NCBI GenBank assembly: GCA_040389305.1
Contig: JAZKAD010000035.1
Coordinates: 1-30,367 of the forward strand
Direction of reading: 5' to 3'
DNA: 30,367 nucleotides
Origin: JAZKAD01 sp040389305
Lineage (GTDB): Bacteria; Pseudomonadota; Alphaproteobacteria; Rickettsiales; Rickettsiaceae
The notes under the pieces were generated by a model, which saw only the letters and a program-made list of their open reading frames with translations, was not told the origin of the DNA and ran no database searches. The first letter of the stretch is position 1. Each line of letters starts with the position of its first letter. Positions 7,715-17,700 of this stretch are shown in pieces. A program made the translations under genes and the position numbers.

Positions 7715-9766
7715 ATGTCAAGCGAGTATGGGCCTAATGACGAAACATCACTCATGGTCAAACATCCTATTGTAGTGACGCGGAGTACGCATCCAAATAT
7801 CGTAGACGATATATACGAGATACAAATAAATAACCCCCTTCCCGATCTTAACACCGAATTTTCTAAATATTATCTAGCTATCAATACACAAGATAAGAGT
7901 GAATACTTTGCCGTAGTTTGTGAAAGAAGCTTCAATGTACAGATTTCTCTACTTGATAAACTCAAGAATTATTCTGCAGATAATGGATTTATTAACTTGC
8001 TAGCCTATGGGGTAGTTAAGATATCATCAGATAATATTTACAAGGTTGTCGCGATAATCAACAAGTATGATTATAACGCCACCTTGGCAAATCATCTTAT
8101 AAAAAATGGTAGTTTAGATTCTACTGTGATAACGCAGTCTCTTGTACCCATGCTTAGTAAGGTTTTGCAATTTTGTGCAAACCACGAAATATGCTGTGGT
8201 AACATCAATACAAAAAATATTCTAATGCTAGAAGACGGAGCATTTTGTCTCAGAGAATTTTTTAGTTCTCCGTCCCATTTCTACCAAGACAAAGCATATC
8301 TCGCTCCTGAGATATCTGACTGCATAAATTATGCAAGGGAAACCACCTCTGTAGCGGCTGACATTTATGCCTCTGGTATTACAGTGCATTCAGCTTATAC
8401 GGGTAGCGACCCTCTCCCCGATATAACTAACGCAGAAAATTATAACGTAAATAGATTAGAAAACGGAACGTTTTTTTTAATTATGCAAAAAAAACGCTAT
8501 AACAGCTCTCTTAGTACATTTATTAAAGGCACTTTGCAAGACAATGTAGAGCATCGATGGGGGTCTCGGCAGATCGTAGATTGGCTGAGCGGATCTGCAG
8601 TAAAACCCATAGTAGGAGTACAAGATATTCCTCGAGGTTATACTCTGAGCTTTAATGGTTCAACTTATGATAGTTTAAATGCTCTAGCCGCTAGTATGCA
8701 TAGTCATCCTACAGAAGCCTTACAATTTATTGACTCTGACGGTTTTCAAAAATGGATACAGCGTAACATAGATACAAATAACATTGCTGTTATTTTGAGT
8801 CAATTCTTACCTCGCTCCTCTCAAAAAAGGTCTGATCAGTCAAATCAAGAAGCTTTGTTTAAGGCTATATCAGCTCTAGAGCATTCCGGAGAAAGTATAA
8901 AGATAGACAATATATGTCTTGCATGCGATGCTATCCCTCAATTTTTATTCTATAGTGTCAATACCATGAGAAGACAGTGGTGTGATTCTCTGATGTCTGC
9001 GCTAATCAATAAATGGTGGGGTGAGTTTGTTACGGCTTCCCCTTATGGAAGCTTACGTCATGGCTTTATAAATCTGCTGCTAAAATTAATAAGTACTTAC
9101 ACCCCGAATACAGCTGTATACGGCGTTGAACGTTTAATGTATGTATTAAACCCTTATGCTCCATGCCAAAGCTCGCATATTGCGGATCAATATGTGATTA
9201 CCTTACCAGAATGTTTGACAGCTCTCGAAAAAATAGCAGAGCGTCATCCAGATCATATTATTATTGATTGGCATCTTGTAGCATTTTTAGCAAGTAGGGT
9301 TGGCGTTAAAGCTGCTAATAAAGCACAAAATCTCAAAGATTTTCCAGGGATATCGAACTCACTTATAAATCACTTAACCCACTTGCTTTATACAGCAAAC
9401 TTAATGCAACCAAATATTAAGCTAAATAACCTAAGTAATGTTATAGGACAGAGATTAGTTGAATTAATAGAAAAGAATGTACATAATATCAAACTTACTA
9501 AAGTATTAAGCGATAGACTCACCGAAGCAGGAAAGGATTGTAATTTTCTGGAAATGATAGACGTCCTTTCAAATACAAAGATTTTTCATAATGATTATAT
9601 GGGTTATAAAAAAGCTTGTATCGATGTAGCAGAATTAAATAAAACTATTCTATCTTTAAGCGATGTAGGTCCCATACAGAATCTGGGCGAGTTCTTTGGA
9701 CAAAGGGTCACTGTATTTACAGCGTACATTCTGTGCTTTATAGTAGTATCAACATTAATAGTATAG
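7715..9766 (+). CDS. Protein-kinase-like (probable pseudokinase) protein with a C-terminal membrane anchor
   Basis: A 683-residue protein. Residues about 55-295 look like a Ser/Thr kinase fold: a possible beta-3 strand YFAVVCER, a catalytic-loop-like segment CGNINTKNI (161-169) in the place of HRDLKPENI, LREFF (179-183) where DFG would be, YLAPE (195-199) matching the APE motif, and DIYASGITV (216-224) like the helix-F DIYSLGV motif. The catalytic Asp of HRD and the metal-binding Asp of DFG are not seen, and no clear beta-3 lysine is present, so phosphotransfer looks unlikely. Residues about 300-660 are mostly helical and unrecognised. The last 21 residues are a hydrophobic tail anchor ending at the stop, so the body should be cytoplasmic. 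It is spaced 9 bases after mreC and 13 before the next gene, within a peptidoglycan operon. I recall similar kinase-like proteins in other alphaproteobacteria but cannot check. Confidence 0.7.
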   Translation: MSSEYGPNDETSLMVKHPIVVTRSTHPNIVDDIYEIQINNPLPDLNTEFSKYYLAINTQDKSEYFAVVCERSFNVQISLLDKLKNYSADNGFINLLAYGVVKISSDNIYKVVAIINKYDYNATLANHLIKNGSLDSTVITQSLVPMLSKVLQFCANHEICCGNINTKNILMLEDGAFCLREFFSSPSHFYQDKAYLAPEISDCINYARETTSVAADIYASGITVHSAYTGSDPLPDITNAENYNVNRLENGTFFLIMQKKRYNSSLSTFIKGTLQDNVEHRWGSRQIVDWLSGSAVKPIVGVQDIPRGYTLSFNGSTYDSLNALAASMHSHPTEALQFIDSDGFQKWIQRNIDTNNIAVILSQFLPRSSQKRSDQSNQEALFKAISALEHSGESIKIDNICLACDAIPQFLFYSVNTMRRQWCDSLMSALINKWWGEFVTASPYGSLRHGFINLLLKLISTYTPNTAVYGVERLMYVLNPYAPCQSSHIADQYVITLPECLTALEKIAERHPDHIIIDWHLVAFLASRVGVKAANKAQNLKDFPGISNSLINHLTHLLYTANLMQPNIKLNNLSNVIGQRLVELIEKNVHNIKLTKVLSDRLTEAGKDCNFLEMIDVLSNTKIFHNDYMGYKKACIDVAELNKTILSLSDVGPIQNLGEFFGQRVTVFTAYILCFIVVSTLIV

Positions 9767-9779
9767 ATTCAGAACTCAT

Positions 9780-10301
9780 ATGAAGCAAAAGAAACCATTA
9801 GTTCATTACGATCGTACAGAAGCGGTGCAGGGATTTAAATTTGCCACGATATTCATCAGAATAATTGCAGGATGCATTGGCGTGTTAATACTAGTTATCT
9901 CCAGATATGCATTTGTTTTATATCTTGCGGCTATGCTTCCGTCTGTTGTTGCTATATTTGTTGATCGTACAGATCATAAATGCAGTTCAGCTACTATTTG
10001 TAGCTTCAATTTAATCGGCACCTTGCCCTATATTATAAGACTTTGGGACAGTAGCGATTTAGCGACTGCAGTACAGACAACTATAACCGATATAAGAACA
10101 TGGTTTATGATTTATGGAGTCACCTTAGTAGGGCATATAGTATATTGGCTTCTACCATTGATATTCTCAAAACTCTACGTGACAAAATTTCAAATTCATT
10201 CCTCATTCCTTCAAGCAGATCGCGATAGGATATGCGCAGATTGGGGCATTAAATCGGATGATCCGTATCGTGGTCTTACTTCTGACGATACTACAATATA
10301 A
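9780..10301 (+). CDS. Unrecognised small membrane protein, partner candidate of the pseudokinase
   Basis: A 173-residue protein with about four hydrophobic segments (roughly residues 22-42, 44-62, 70-88, 108-135), a basic N terminus and a soluble C-terminal tail with the WGIKSDDPYRGL segment. It has the size of MreD and occupies a place where mreD could stand, but the sequence does not look like MreD to me. It lies between the kinase-like gene (13 bases before) and murA (12 bases after), so co-transcription is likely. No catalytic motif is visible. Confidence 0.7.
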   Translation: MKQKKPLVHYDRTEAVQGFKFATIFIRIIAGCIGVLILVISRYAFVLYLAAMLPSVVAIFVDRTDHKCSSATICSFNLIGTLPYIIRLWDSSDLATAVQTTITDIRTWFMIYGVTLVGHIVYWLLPLIFSKLYVTKFQIHSSFLQADRDRICADWGIKSDDPYRGLTSDDTTI

Positions 10302-10313
10302 TATAGAAATAAT

Positions 10314-11579
10314 ATGGATAGTATACTGATTCAAGGCGGTAGTCCCCTGGTAGGAGAGATCAAAATCAGCGGATCTAAAAACGCAAGCCTACCTATTATG
10401 GCAGCAAGCATACTTACCTCCTCTCCTTTAAAGCTTTCTGGTATCCCTACAATTACCGATATTTTTACCATGATCCACTTACTGGAGCATCACGGGGTGA
10501 AGGTCAAAAAAAATGGCGATAAAGTCACCTTGCAATCTGATGATATTACAAACTTTATTGCTCCATATGATATAGTTCGAAAAATGAGAGCGTCTATTTG
10601 GGTGCTAGGACCTTTGCTTGCAAGGTTTGGCAAAGCTAGAGTCTCTCTACCCGGAGGATGTGCCATTGGAAGCAGGCAAGTTGATATGCATCTAGCAGGT
10701 CTTGAGGCTATGGGTGCAACTATTACCATTGAACATGGATATATTAATGCTCACGTAGACCTTCGCCTTAAGGGCATTCATTTTAATTTCGATAAAAAAT
10801 CCGTTGGCGCTACTATTACCATGATCTTGGCCGCATCTCTTGCAGATGGAGAAACTAAACTCATGAATGCAGCATCCGAACCTGAAATTGTAGACTTATG
10901 CAATTGCTTAGTCCAGATGGGAGCCAAGATACAAGGAATCGGCACAGATAGTGTAACGATTATGGGGCAAAAGGAGTTAAGAGGCGCTACTCACAAAGTC
11001 ATACCCGATAGAATCGAAGCTGGAACCTATATGATAGCTGCAATAATGACGAGAGGAGATATAACTCTTCGAAATATATCGTATGACATGGTTGAAAATA
11101 TTGCCCTCAAATTAATAGAAGCGGGCGCGGAGATTTCTAGCTCTGAAAATTCTGTTCGCGTAAAACATTCGGGACCCATTAACTCTGTAAACATAGAAAC
11201 CAAAGAATACCCTGGCTTTGCCACGGACCTGCAAGCTCAATTTATGGCCCTTATGACGCTTTCGGATGGCGTGTCCATAGTGACGGAAAATATCTTCGAG
11301 AATAGATTCATGCATGTACCAGAGCTCTGTAGGATGGGTGCTTATATTTCTATCATAGGACATTCAGCGACTATTCGAGGTGGCCAAAAGCTCGTGGGGG
11401 CTGAAGTTATGGCAAGTGACCTCAGGGCCTCCGTATCGCTAGTACTTGCGGGACTCGTTGCAGAAGGTGAGACGAAACTACGAAGGATTTACCATATAGA
11501 TCGTGGATACGAAAATGTTGAAGCCAAGCTCAAAGCCTGCGGAGCTAGGATTGAGAGAGTTAAGGGCGACGTAGTTTAA
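10314..11579 (+). CDS. murA: UDP-N-acetylglucosamine 1-carboxyvinyltransferase
   Basis: A 421-residue enzyme that transfers enolpyruvate from PEP to UDP-GlcNAc, the first committed step of peptidoglycan synthesis in the cytoplasm. The SGSKNASLPIMAA motif carries the conserved Lys22-Asn23 pair, and the catalytic loop PGGCAIGSRQVD contains the active-site cysteine (Cys116), the target of fosfomycin in this family. The C-terminal DLRASVSLVLAGL and DRGYENVEAKL motifs are present. Length is normal. It shows the organism makes at least a precursor of peptidoglycan. It follows the two uncharacterised envelope genes in the mreC operon. Confidence 0.98.
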   Translation: MDSILIQGGSPLVGEIKISGSKNASLPIMAASILTSSPLKLSGIPTITDIFTMIHLLEHHGVKVKKNGDKVTLQSDDITNFIAPYDIVRKMRASIWVLGPLLARFGKARVSLPGGCAIGSRQVDMHLAGLEAMGATITIEHGYINAHVDLRLKGIHFNFDKKSVGATITMILAASLADGETKLMNAASEPEIVDLCNCLVQMGAKIQGIGTDSVTIMGQKELRGATHKVIPDRIEAGTYMIAAIMTRGDITLRNISYDMVENIALKLIEAGAEISSSENSVRVKHSGPINSVNIETKEYPGFATDLQAQFMALMTLSDGVSIVTENIFENRFMHVPELCRMGAYISIIGHSATIRGGQKLVGAEVMASDLRASVSLVLAGLVAEGETKLRRIYHIDRGYENVEAKLKACGARIERVKGDVV

Positions 11580-11612
11580 TTCCACCAAACAATAATCTCA
11601 TATAATAAAGCC

Positions 11613-12449
11613 ATGACATTCACCAAAATTATACCACTTACTAGTATTCTGCATCAATATGATGCTATTCTGTTTGATCTATGGGGAGTGCTCGTAGAAG
11701 GCACTGATTTATATCCTGGAGTCTCTGATGCTATCAATAAACTCATGCAAACTAAAACTGTACTTTTTGTATCAAACTCCCCAAGGCTTAAGGTGGATAT
11801 AGCAAAAAGAATGCAAGATTATGGCATTAACGCCACTCCGGAGCAGTTTTTTACTTCGGGACAAATGGCCTATGATTTACTGCATAATAAGCAAGACATC
11901 TATTATCTTGCCAATGGCAATGATTACAGCCTTCTTCCTGCAGGCTCCACTACTACCTCAGATATAAGTAAGGCAAGCGTTATCTTGCTTGCGGCTCAAC
12001 TCGATGCAGAAGAGGATCTTGAAATGTTCACCCCCCTCTTTAAAGAGGCTGTAGATCTGAATATTCCCTGTATATGTGCAAACCCTGACAAAATAATTCC
12101 CAATAAAGGAAAGCTGCGCTATTGCCCTGGGTTCTTTGCAGAAGGTTATGAAGAAATGGGGGGCAAAGTTACTTATATAGGTAAGCCAGGAGTAAGCATC
12201 TTCCAACAAGCCATCGAAAGCTTAAAGCCCAAAGCGGATCCTGTCCGTATTTTAATGATAGGGGATACCTTGGATACAGACATTCTTGGCGCAAATAGCA
12301 CTGGCATCCATTCCGCTTTAGTTCTTACTGGAAATGTAGAGAGAGTTATTGCAGAACATCTCACGTCAGAAGACAAACTACGAGCTCTACAAAACTTCTG
12401 TGAAACAAGTGGGATTTTGCCTAATTTTGTGATAGATATTACAACATAA
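11613..12449 (+). CDS. HAD-superfamily hydrolase, subfamily IIA (TIGR01459 type)
   Basis: A 278-residue phosphatase-like protein of the haloacid dehalogenase superfamily, class IIA. Motif I is FDLWGVLVEG with nucleophile Asp22; the usual second Asp is replaced by Trp, which I recall as normal for this alphaproteobacterial subgroup. Motif II is FVSNSPR, the motif III lysine is in YIGKPG, and motif IV is MIGDTLDTDILGA. The substrate is unknown; small sugar or nucleotide phosphates are typical for class IIA. It starts 33 bases after murA and ends 20 before the SCO1 gene. Confidence 0.9.
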   Translation: MTFTKIIPLTSILHQYDAILFDLWGVLVEGTDLYPGVSDAINKLMQTKTVLFVSNSPRLKVDIAKRMQDYGINATPEQFFTSGQMAYDLLHNKQDIYYLANGNDYSLLPAGSTTTSDISKASVILLAAQLDAEEDLEMFTPLFKEAVDLNIPCICANPDKIIPNKGKLRYCPGFFAEGYEEMGGKVTYIGKPGVSIFQQAIESLKPKADPVRILMIGDTLDTDILGANSTGIHSALVLTGNVERVIAEHLTSEDKLRALQNFCETSGILPNFVIDITT

Positions 12450-12469
12450 ATTATAAACAACAGGATAAT

Positions 12470-13105
12470 ATGTCGGTCCAAGAAGAGAGAGGATTTACCA
12501 AAATCGTAGCGGTTATAGCGATCATAATCATTACAGTTGCTATATATTTTATCATGACATCCACAATTCAGGACAAACCCCTTGCTGGGCGAGGCGGTGA
12601 GATTGACAGAAAAGGTGATGCAGACATTGGGGGGGATTTCACTCTTATTGACCAAGATGGTAAAACTTTCACAAATACTCAGCTCAAAGGCAAGCTTAGT
12701 CTTATCTATTTTGGCTTTACTTTCTGCCCTGATATTTGCCCAACATCACTACAAAAAATTACCAAGGTTATTGAAACGCTAGATAAATACGGGAAAGACG
12801 TCACCCCTGTATTTATTACAATAGATCCGAAGCGCGATACCTCGGAGTCTTTAAAAAAATATCTAGCTAATTTCCATCCAAAACTCATAGGTCTCACAGG
12901 CGAGGAAAAAGATATCAAAGACACCGCTGATAAATTTAAGGTATTCTATGCCCCAGCTCCAGGAAGCGGTACTGGGCGCAACGACTATCTTTTAGATCAC
13001 ACTTCTTTGGTGTATATTATGGATAAGAATGGGAAATATATGAAGCATTTTCATATAGATTCCAGCCCAGAAGAAATCATTGAATATATTAGGGTGAATG
13101 GCTAG
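12470..13105 (+). CDS. SCO1/SenC family copper chaperone of cytochrome c oxidase
   Basis: A 211-residue protein with an N-terminal membrane anchor (about residues 10-30) and a periplasmic thioredoxin-like domain. The copper-binding motif is FTFCPDICPTSL (Cys86, Cys90) with the distant histidine in LLDHTSLVYI (His177), all three ligands being present. SCO1 proteins deliver copper to, or reduce the cysteines of, the CuA site in cytochrome oxidase subunit II, so an aerobic terminal oxidase is expected. A clear ribosome site (AGGAT) stands five bases before the ATG. It is the last gene of the close-packed run that starts at mreC. Confidence 0.95.
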   Translation: MSVQEERGFTKIVAVIAIIIITVAIYFIMTSTIQDKPLAGRGGEIDRKGDADIGGDFTLIDQDGKTFTNTQLKGKLSLIYFGFTFCPDICPTSLQKITKVIETLDKYGKDVTPVFITIDPKRDTSESLKKYLANFHPKLIGLTGEEKDIKDTADKFKVFYAPAPGSGTGRNDYLLDHTSLVYIMDKNGKYMKHFHIDSSPEEIIEYIRVNG

Positions 13106-13268
13106 GTAAATTTTACCATCACTCCTAAAGGCGTGGCATCGGCTCAATTAAGTATTTAGTGCGTTCCTTATTCTATGTTGCAGCACTCTACTTGGAGTGA
13201 TAGCACTGTGCCTCCACTAAAATTCATGAAAAATTGCATTTGGAAAGGTAATTTCAGAGGATGGTATA

Positions 13269-13718
13269 ATGCGTTGCCCATTTTGTGATCATGCAGATAC
13301 ACAAGTAAAAGACTCCAGAAACACAGAGGAAAATAAATCTGTGCGTCGCAGGCGTCAATGTCCTCATTGCAACACCCGTTTCACTACATTTGAAAGATCA
13401 CAACTTAAAGAGCTATTCGTCATTAAACGCTCTGGTGTCAAAAAGAAATTTGACCGCGAAAAAATCGTAAATGCCGTTCTTACTGCGATGCGTAAACGTC
13501 AGATTTCTGATGAAAAGGTGAATGCTATCGCGGATCACGTAATGAGAGAGCTAGAAAATAGTTTAGCTGGAGAAATCACCACACGCAAAATTGGCGAGAT
13601 GATCATGAAAGATTTAGCTGCTATAGATCAAGTTGCATATATTCGCTTCGCCTCCGTATATAAAGATTTTTCTTCAGCGTCGGATTTTGCAAAATTTATA
13701 GGGCGGATGAAAAGCTAA
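13269..13718 (+). CDS. nrdR: Transcriptional repressor NrdR
   Basis: A 149-residue regulator that senses ATP/dATP and represses ribonucleotide reductase genes. The N-terminal zinc ribbon is complete (Cys3, Cys6, Cys31, Cys34, with MRCPFC and QCPHCNTRF), and the ATP-cone domain follows (VIKRSGVKKKFDREKIVNAV to IRFASVYKDF). Length is normal. A ribosome site AGAGG lies eight bases before the ATG. The 163-base spacer from the SCO1 gene holds only a loose ATCACTCC/GGAGTGAT inverted repeat (13118-13125 and 13194-13201). Confidence 0.98.
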   Translation: MRCPFCDHADTQVKDSRNTEENKSVRRRRQCPHCNTRFTTFERSQLKELFVIKRSGVKKKFDREKIVNAVLTAMRKRQISDEKVNAIADHVMRELENSLAGEITTRKIGEMIMKDLAAIDQVAYIRFASVYKDFSSASDFAKFIGRMKS

Positions 13719-13744
13719 AAAAGCCTTAGCATTCTCCTTTTTTT
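13714..13744 (+). terminator. Possible intrinsic terminator overlapping the nrdR stop
   Basis: GCTAA (13714-13718) pairs with TTAGC (13726-13730) across a seven-base loop, and a run of seven T lies at 13738-13744. The stem is short and the T-run starts seven bases after it, so the call is weak. Confidence 0.3.
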
Positions 13745-13823
13745 GCATTCAAAATAATTCTTAATTACTAAAGCATTGTTATACAAAAAACCCAATAAGA
13801 AATCTTATTTGCGGTCTAGATAA

Positions 13824-13852
13824 TTTTCATCTCATTATATCCTTGATATAAT
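13824..13852 (+). promoter_or_regulatory. Possible promoter of the orphan gene at 13903
   Basis: A consensus TATAAT at 13847-13852 is preceded at 17 bases by TTTTCA (13824-13829), which shares four bases with TTGACA. Transcription would start near 13859, about 44 bases before the preferred ATG. Confidence 0.35.
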
Positions 13853-13902
13853 TACGCTAGACTGTTTTAATGATTTTGACAGAATTAATAATCAGGAAAT
13901 GC

Positions 13903-14640
13903 ATGTCAAAAGAAAATAGAGAAGAGCAAGTAGAAGAGCATAACGGCAAAGGATCAAGATTGGTTCAAGCGAAGGGCGTAGTAAAAGTAGCTACCTCGAT
14001 TTTGCTCTGGGCTAATCCAGCCGTAGCCCTGGGAGTTGGTGTGGCATGGGTTTCTGCAAGAGCTATTAAGCATTATAGGGAAGACACAGATCATACAAAA
14101 TCTTTCTTTCAAAGAGCTAAAGAAACTGGCGCTATGATGGTTGGCATGGAAGTTGGTACTATTCTCCCTCTTGTAGGCATAGCAGTAGCTGCCGTGGGTG
14201 CTGCATATGCCGCTTATGTAGGAAATGATGTAGCTGGAGCGTCCATGCAAGGTGCGGTAGTAGGCTTCGCTGTTAAAAGCGTGCTCTTGCCTGTGGTGAT
14301 GGCTGGCCTCGGTATAGAAGGCGTATATAATATGGCCTCCGGAAAAGAAATTGATATTGCTGGTAAAGCTTTGGGTCTTGCTATGTCAATTGGGAAGGGG
14401 GTTCAGCGAGGCCTCGATGCTGTTCTTGGAAAGGCTGAGAAAGCTCACTCTAAGGCTCTGCGTATAGAAGAGCCTTCCACTCCATCTAGAGTCAAAGCAA
14501 AAGTCGCAGCTAAGACTGTTACAGCAAAAGTGAGAGATGCCGCGGCAGAAATTGTATCCCAGATCCCCGCAAAGCTAAGAGATTCAGATAGGGCTCACAA
14601 GTCTCCTCCTCCTGCGCCCAAAGAACCGCTCCAGCGCTAG
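13903..14640 (+). CDS. Unrecognised hydrophobic protein with a basic, proline-rich tail
   Basis: A 245-residue orphan. A charged N terminus is followed by Ala/Gly/Val-rich hydrophobic stretches at about residues 26-54, 84-106 and 114-137. A basic, Lys/Ala-rich helical tail covers residues about 170-230, ending in RAHKSPPPAPKEPLQR. No signal peptide and no known motif are seen. An ATG at 13870 would add 11 residues; 13903 is preferred because AGGA lies five bases upstream. The gene stands alone between nrdR and addA. A membrane-inserted envelope protein or a secreted effector would both fit the look; neither is shown. Confidence 0.6.
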   Translation: MSKENREEQVEEHNGKGSRLVQAKGVVKVATSILLWANPAVALGVGVAWVSARAIKHYREDTDHTKSFFQRAKETGAMMVGMEVGTILPLVGIAVAAVGAAYAAYVGNDVAGASMQGAVVGFAVKSVLLPVVMAGLGIEGVYNMASGKEIDIAGKALGLAMSIGKGVQRGLDAVLGKAEKAHSKALRIEEPSTPSRVKAKVAAKTVTAKVRDAAAEIVSQIPAKLRDSDRAHKSPPPAPKEPLQR

Positions 14641-14675
14641 ACCAGAGATAGAGGTTTATTTTAAAAGATAAATTA

Positions 14676-14681
14676 TATAAT
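14676..14681 (+). promoter_or_regulatory. Possible -10 element for addA
   Basis: A consensus TATAAT lies 25 bases before the addA ATG. The -35 region is AT-rich without a good TTGACA match. Confidence 0.22.
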
Positions 14682-14706
14682 ATGGGTAAATTCCATATTT
14701 GGACCA

Positions 14707-17700
14707 ATGAATCTGGCTAATGGCGATGGGTATGAAATGAATATAGCGCAGCTAAAAGCTTCGAACCCATCTTACTCAGTATGGGTTTCTGCATCCGCGG
14801 GAACTGGCAAAACTAAGATTCTTACTGATCGCGTCATTAAGCTTTTATTATCCGGGGTAAACCCATCCAAAATACTCTGCCTGACTTTTACCAATGCCGC
14901 CGCGAGCGAGATGCTTACCCGCATTAATCGCGAGCTTAAAATATTCGCTAAAAGCTCCAAAAAAGAGCTTTTACTCTCGCTAGAATCGTTATTTGGGCGC
15001 CCCCCCAAAAATCAAGAGCTTGACCTCGCAAAACGCTTATTTCACACTCTACTTCACTTAGATCAACGCCTTCAAATTCAAACAATTCATGGATTTTGCC
15101 AAGGGGTTTTAAGGACCTTCCCTTTTGAAGCAGGTATCAAGCCGGGATTCACTGTGATAGATGATCTTCAGGCCAAAGATGCGCTTAAAAAATCAAGCGA
15201 AATTATCACCTCCCAAGTGACATCCCAAGTGGCGCAGGATAAAACCCACGAAAGCAATAGCCTCCTTGCAAATGCGCTGCAGTTCTTAGCGGTTAATGTG
15301 CATGACACTACTCTTGACGATCTAATGATTGAGATCGTTAACTCAAAAGTTCAATTCAAGATTTTGTTAGATAATTTTACAGACTCTCAAATGTACGAAA
15401 TGCATCTAAAGAGCTTGATGAAAGTTCAAGATAATAAAGACGAGGTGCTCAAGAAATTTAAGAATTCAACGGCTAGGTGGGATGCAAAAGTCAATAGAGT
15501 TTTGGATATCCAAAAAACGGAGAATAGCTCCATTTTTTTTGAAAAATTGAAAACTCAATTTCTGACTAATACCGGAGATTTAAGATCGAGAATAATTTCT
15601 GCAAAACTTTCTAAAGAAAATCCAGGGCTCGTAGAAGAGCTTCAAAGCATACAAATTGAAGTCCGCGATATAGACCAAACTTTAAAAGCCCTATCTATTA
15701 TCGAAGCCAGCAAAGCTATGTTTATTTTAGCTGAAAATATTATCGCGGCCTACGAAAAATATAAATCAAAATTTGGGTATATTGATTATGACGACCTAAT
15801 TTATCTCGCTCAAAAACTTTTATCCTCTAGTGAATTCAGAGATTGGGTAAGATACAAATTGGATGGTAGTCTGGAGCATATATTAGTGGACGAAGCACAA
15901 GATACTAGTCCAGAGCAGTGGAGAATTATTGAAAGCTTGATGCAGGAATTTTATGCAGGAGCGGATGATAAACTACGTACTGTTTTTGTAGTTGGCGACG
16001 AGAAACAGTCAATATATAGCTTTCAAGGAGCCGACCTTAGAGCGTTTAAAGGCATGAATGAGTATCTGCATATCCAGATGCAAAATGCCACAAAAGAATA
16101 TTGCGTTATAGATCTAGAACTCGGTTATAGATCTACTAAAGCTGTTATGGATATAGTCGCTCATGTCTTTCAAAAACTGCAGGGCGAGTTATTCCCCCTT
16201 AGCAAAGTCATCGAATGTTTTCGCGCGCCTGACCCTGGTAAAGTAGAGCTCTGGCCTGTAATTCAAGGAGACGCTAAAGAAGATATATTTTGGCCTATAC
16301 CTGGGGGCACCGAGGAGCCACAGCAAGCATATGCAAAACTTGCTACTAAAATTGCCCTATATATCAAAACGCAAATCGACAATGGAGTGCTTTTGCCCTC
16401 CACAGGACACCCCGTTACTCCTGGAGATGTGATGATTCTTGTGCGCCGGAGGAATCAGTTCACTTCCGCTCTTATTCAAGCTCTGCATGATGCATCTATA
16501 GATGTTTGCGGCATTGACCGCCTTGAGCTTGCAAGCAATTTAGCGGTGCTTGACCTTATAAGCCTTGCAAAATTTGTATTGCAGCCTTTGGATGACCTTA
16601 ACTTAGCCTCCTTGCTCAAATCTCCATTTATTGGAATGAGTGAGAATGACCTGCGCTTATTATTATGCGGAGAAATGCGCATAGCTAACAAAAATACTAA
16701 AAAAGAGGCTTTATATAATAAGATAACAAAGAGCCACATCCGCGACATATTGAGTAGCTTTAAGCAAATACATCTTGCATATTCTCTGCAAGATTTTTTC
16801 TTAGTAATATTAGATGTTTTAGGCCACAGGAAGCGTCTACTTGAAGAATCTGGAAATGAAACAGAAGATGCTATAAACGAATTTTTAGCCTTGGCTAATA
16901 ACTTCGCTGCTAAAACAAGCACAAGCCTTCAAGAATTTGTTTTGTGGTTTGAAAGAAACCACATTGAAATCAAGCGTGATGTTGAAAATAGTAACAAGAT
17001 AAGGATTATGACAATCCATGCGGCCAAAGGACTGCAAGCTCCTATGGTGATTTTAGCAGACACTATTAGCACGCCTATTTCTCAGGATAAAATTCTTTGG
17101 ACGGAAGATGGGATACCTATTTGGACGGGGGGTGCAAAAAATTCAAATGATTTTATTAAATCTTCTACAGATGCCAAAAAAACCAGGGATTATCAAGAAT
17201 ATCTAAGGCTTTTATATGTAGCAATGACTAGATCTGAGGATCATTTGATTATAGCGGGTTATAGCGAGACGGCGAAAATTCCTGATGGCTGTTGGTACAA
17301 TGTCGTTGCAGAATCCATACTCGCGTTAAATCCATATCCCGATGATGTCAATCACCATATCTATGAAACACCTGGCGAAATCACTAACTCAAATAAAGTA
17401 AATAGCGAAATATCTTCACCGCCGCCCGCCCCCTCTCCAGCCCTTGCCCCTCTACTTCTAAAACCCGAAATAGATAGTGGGATAGATCCGGAGCCTCAAC
17501 TAAACCAAGAAAATCTCTTTGATACTCAAGATGGTGTCATATATGGTCAGGTCTTTCATAAAATATTAGAAGATATTGTAAGAACGAGAGAAGTCAGAAT
17601 ATTAACATCACATCCGATGCTAAAATTACTGCCGCTCCCTCAAAGCAAAAGTATCTCTTATAAAATTGAAAAACTCCTTGAGATGCCTGAATTTCAAGCA

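Noticed and set aside
10490..11363. Minus-strand open frames inside murA
   Set aside because: They are antisense shadows of a strongly conserved gene, without starts or family likeness.
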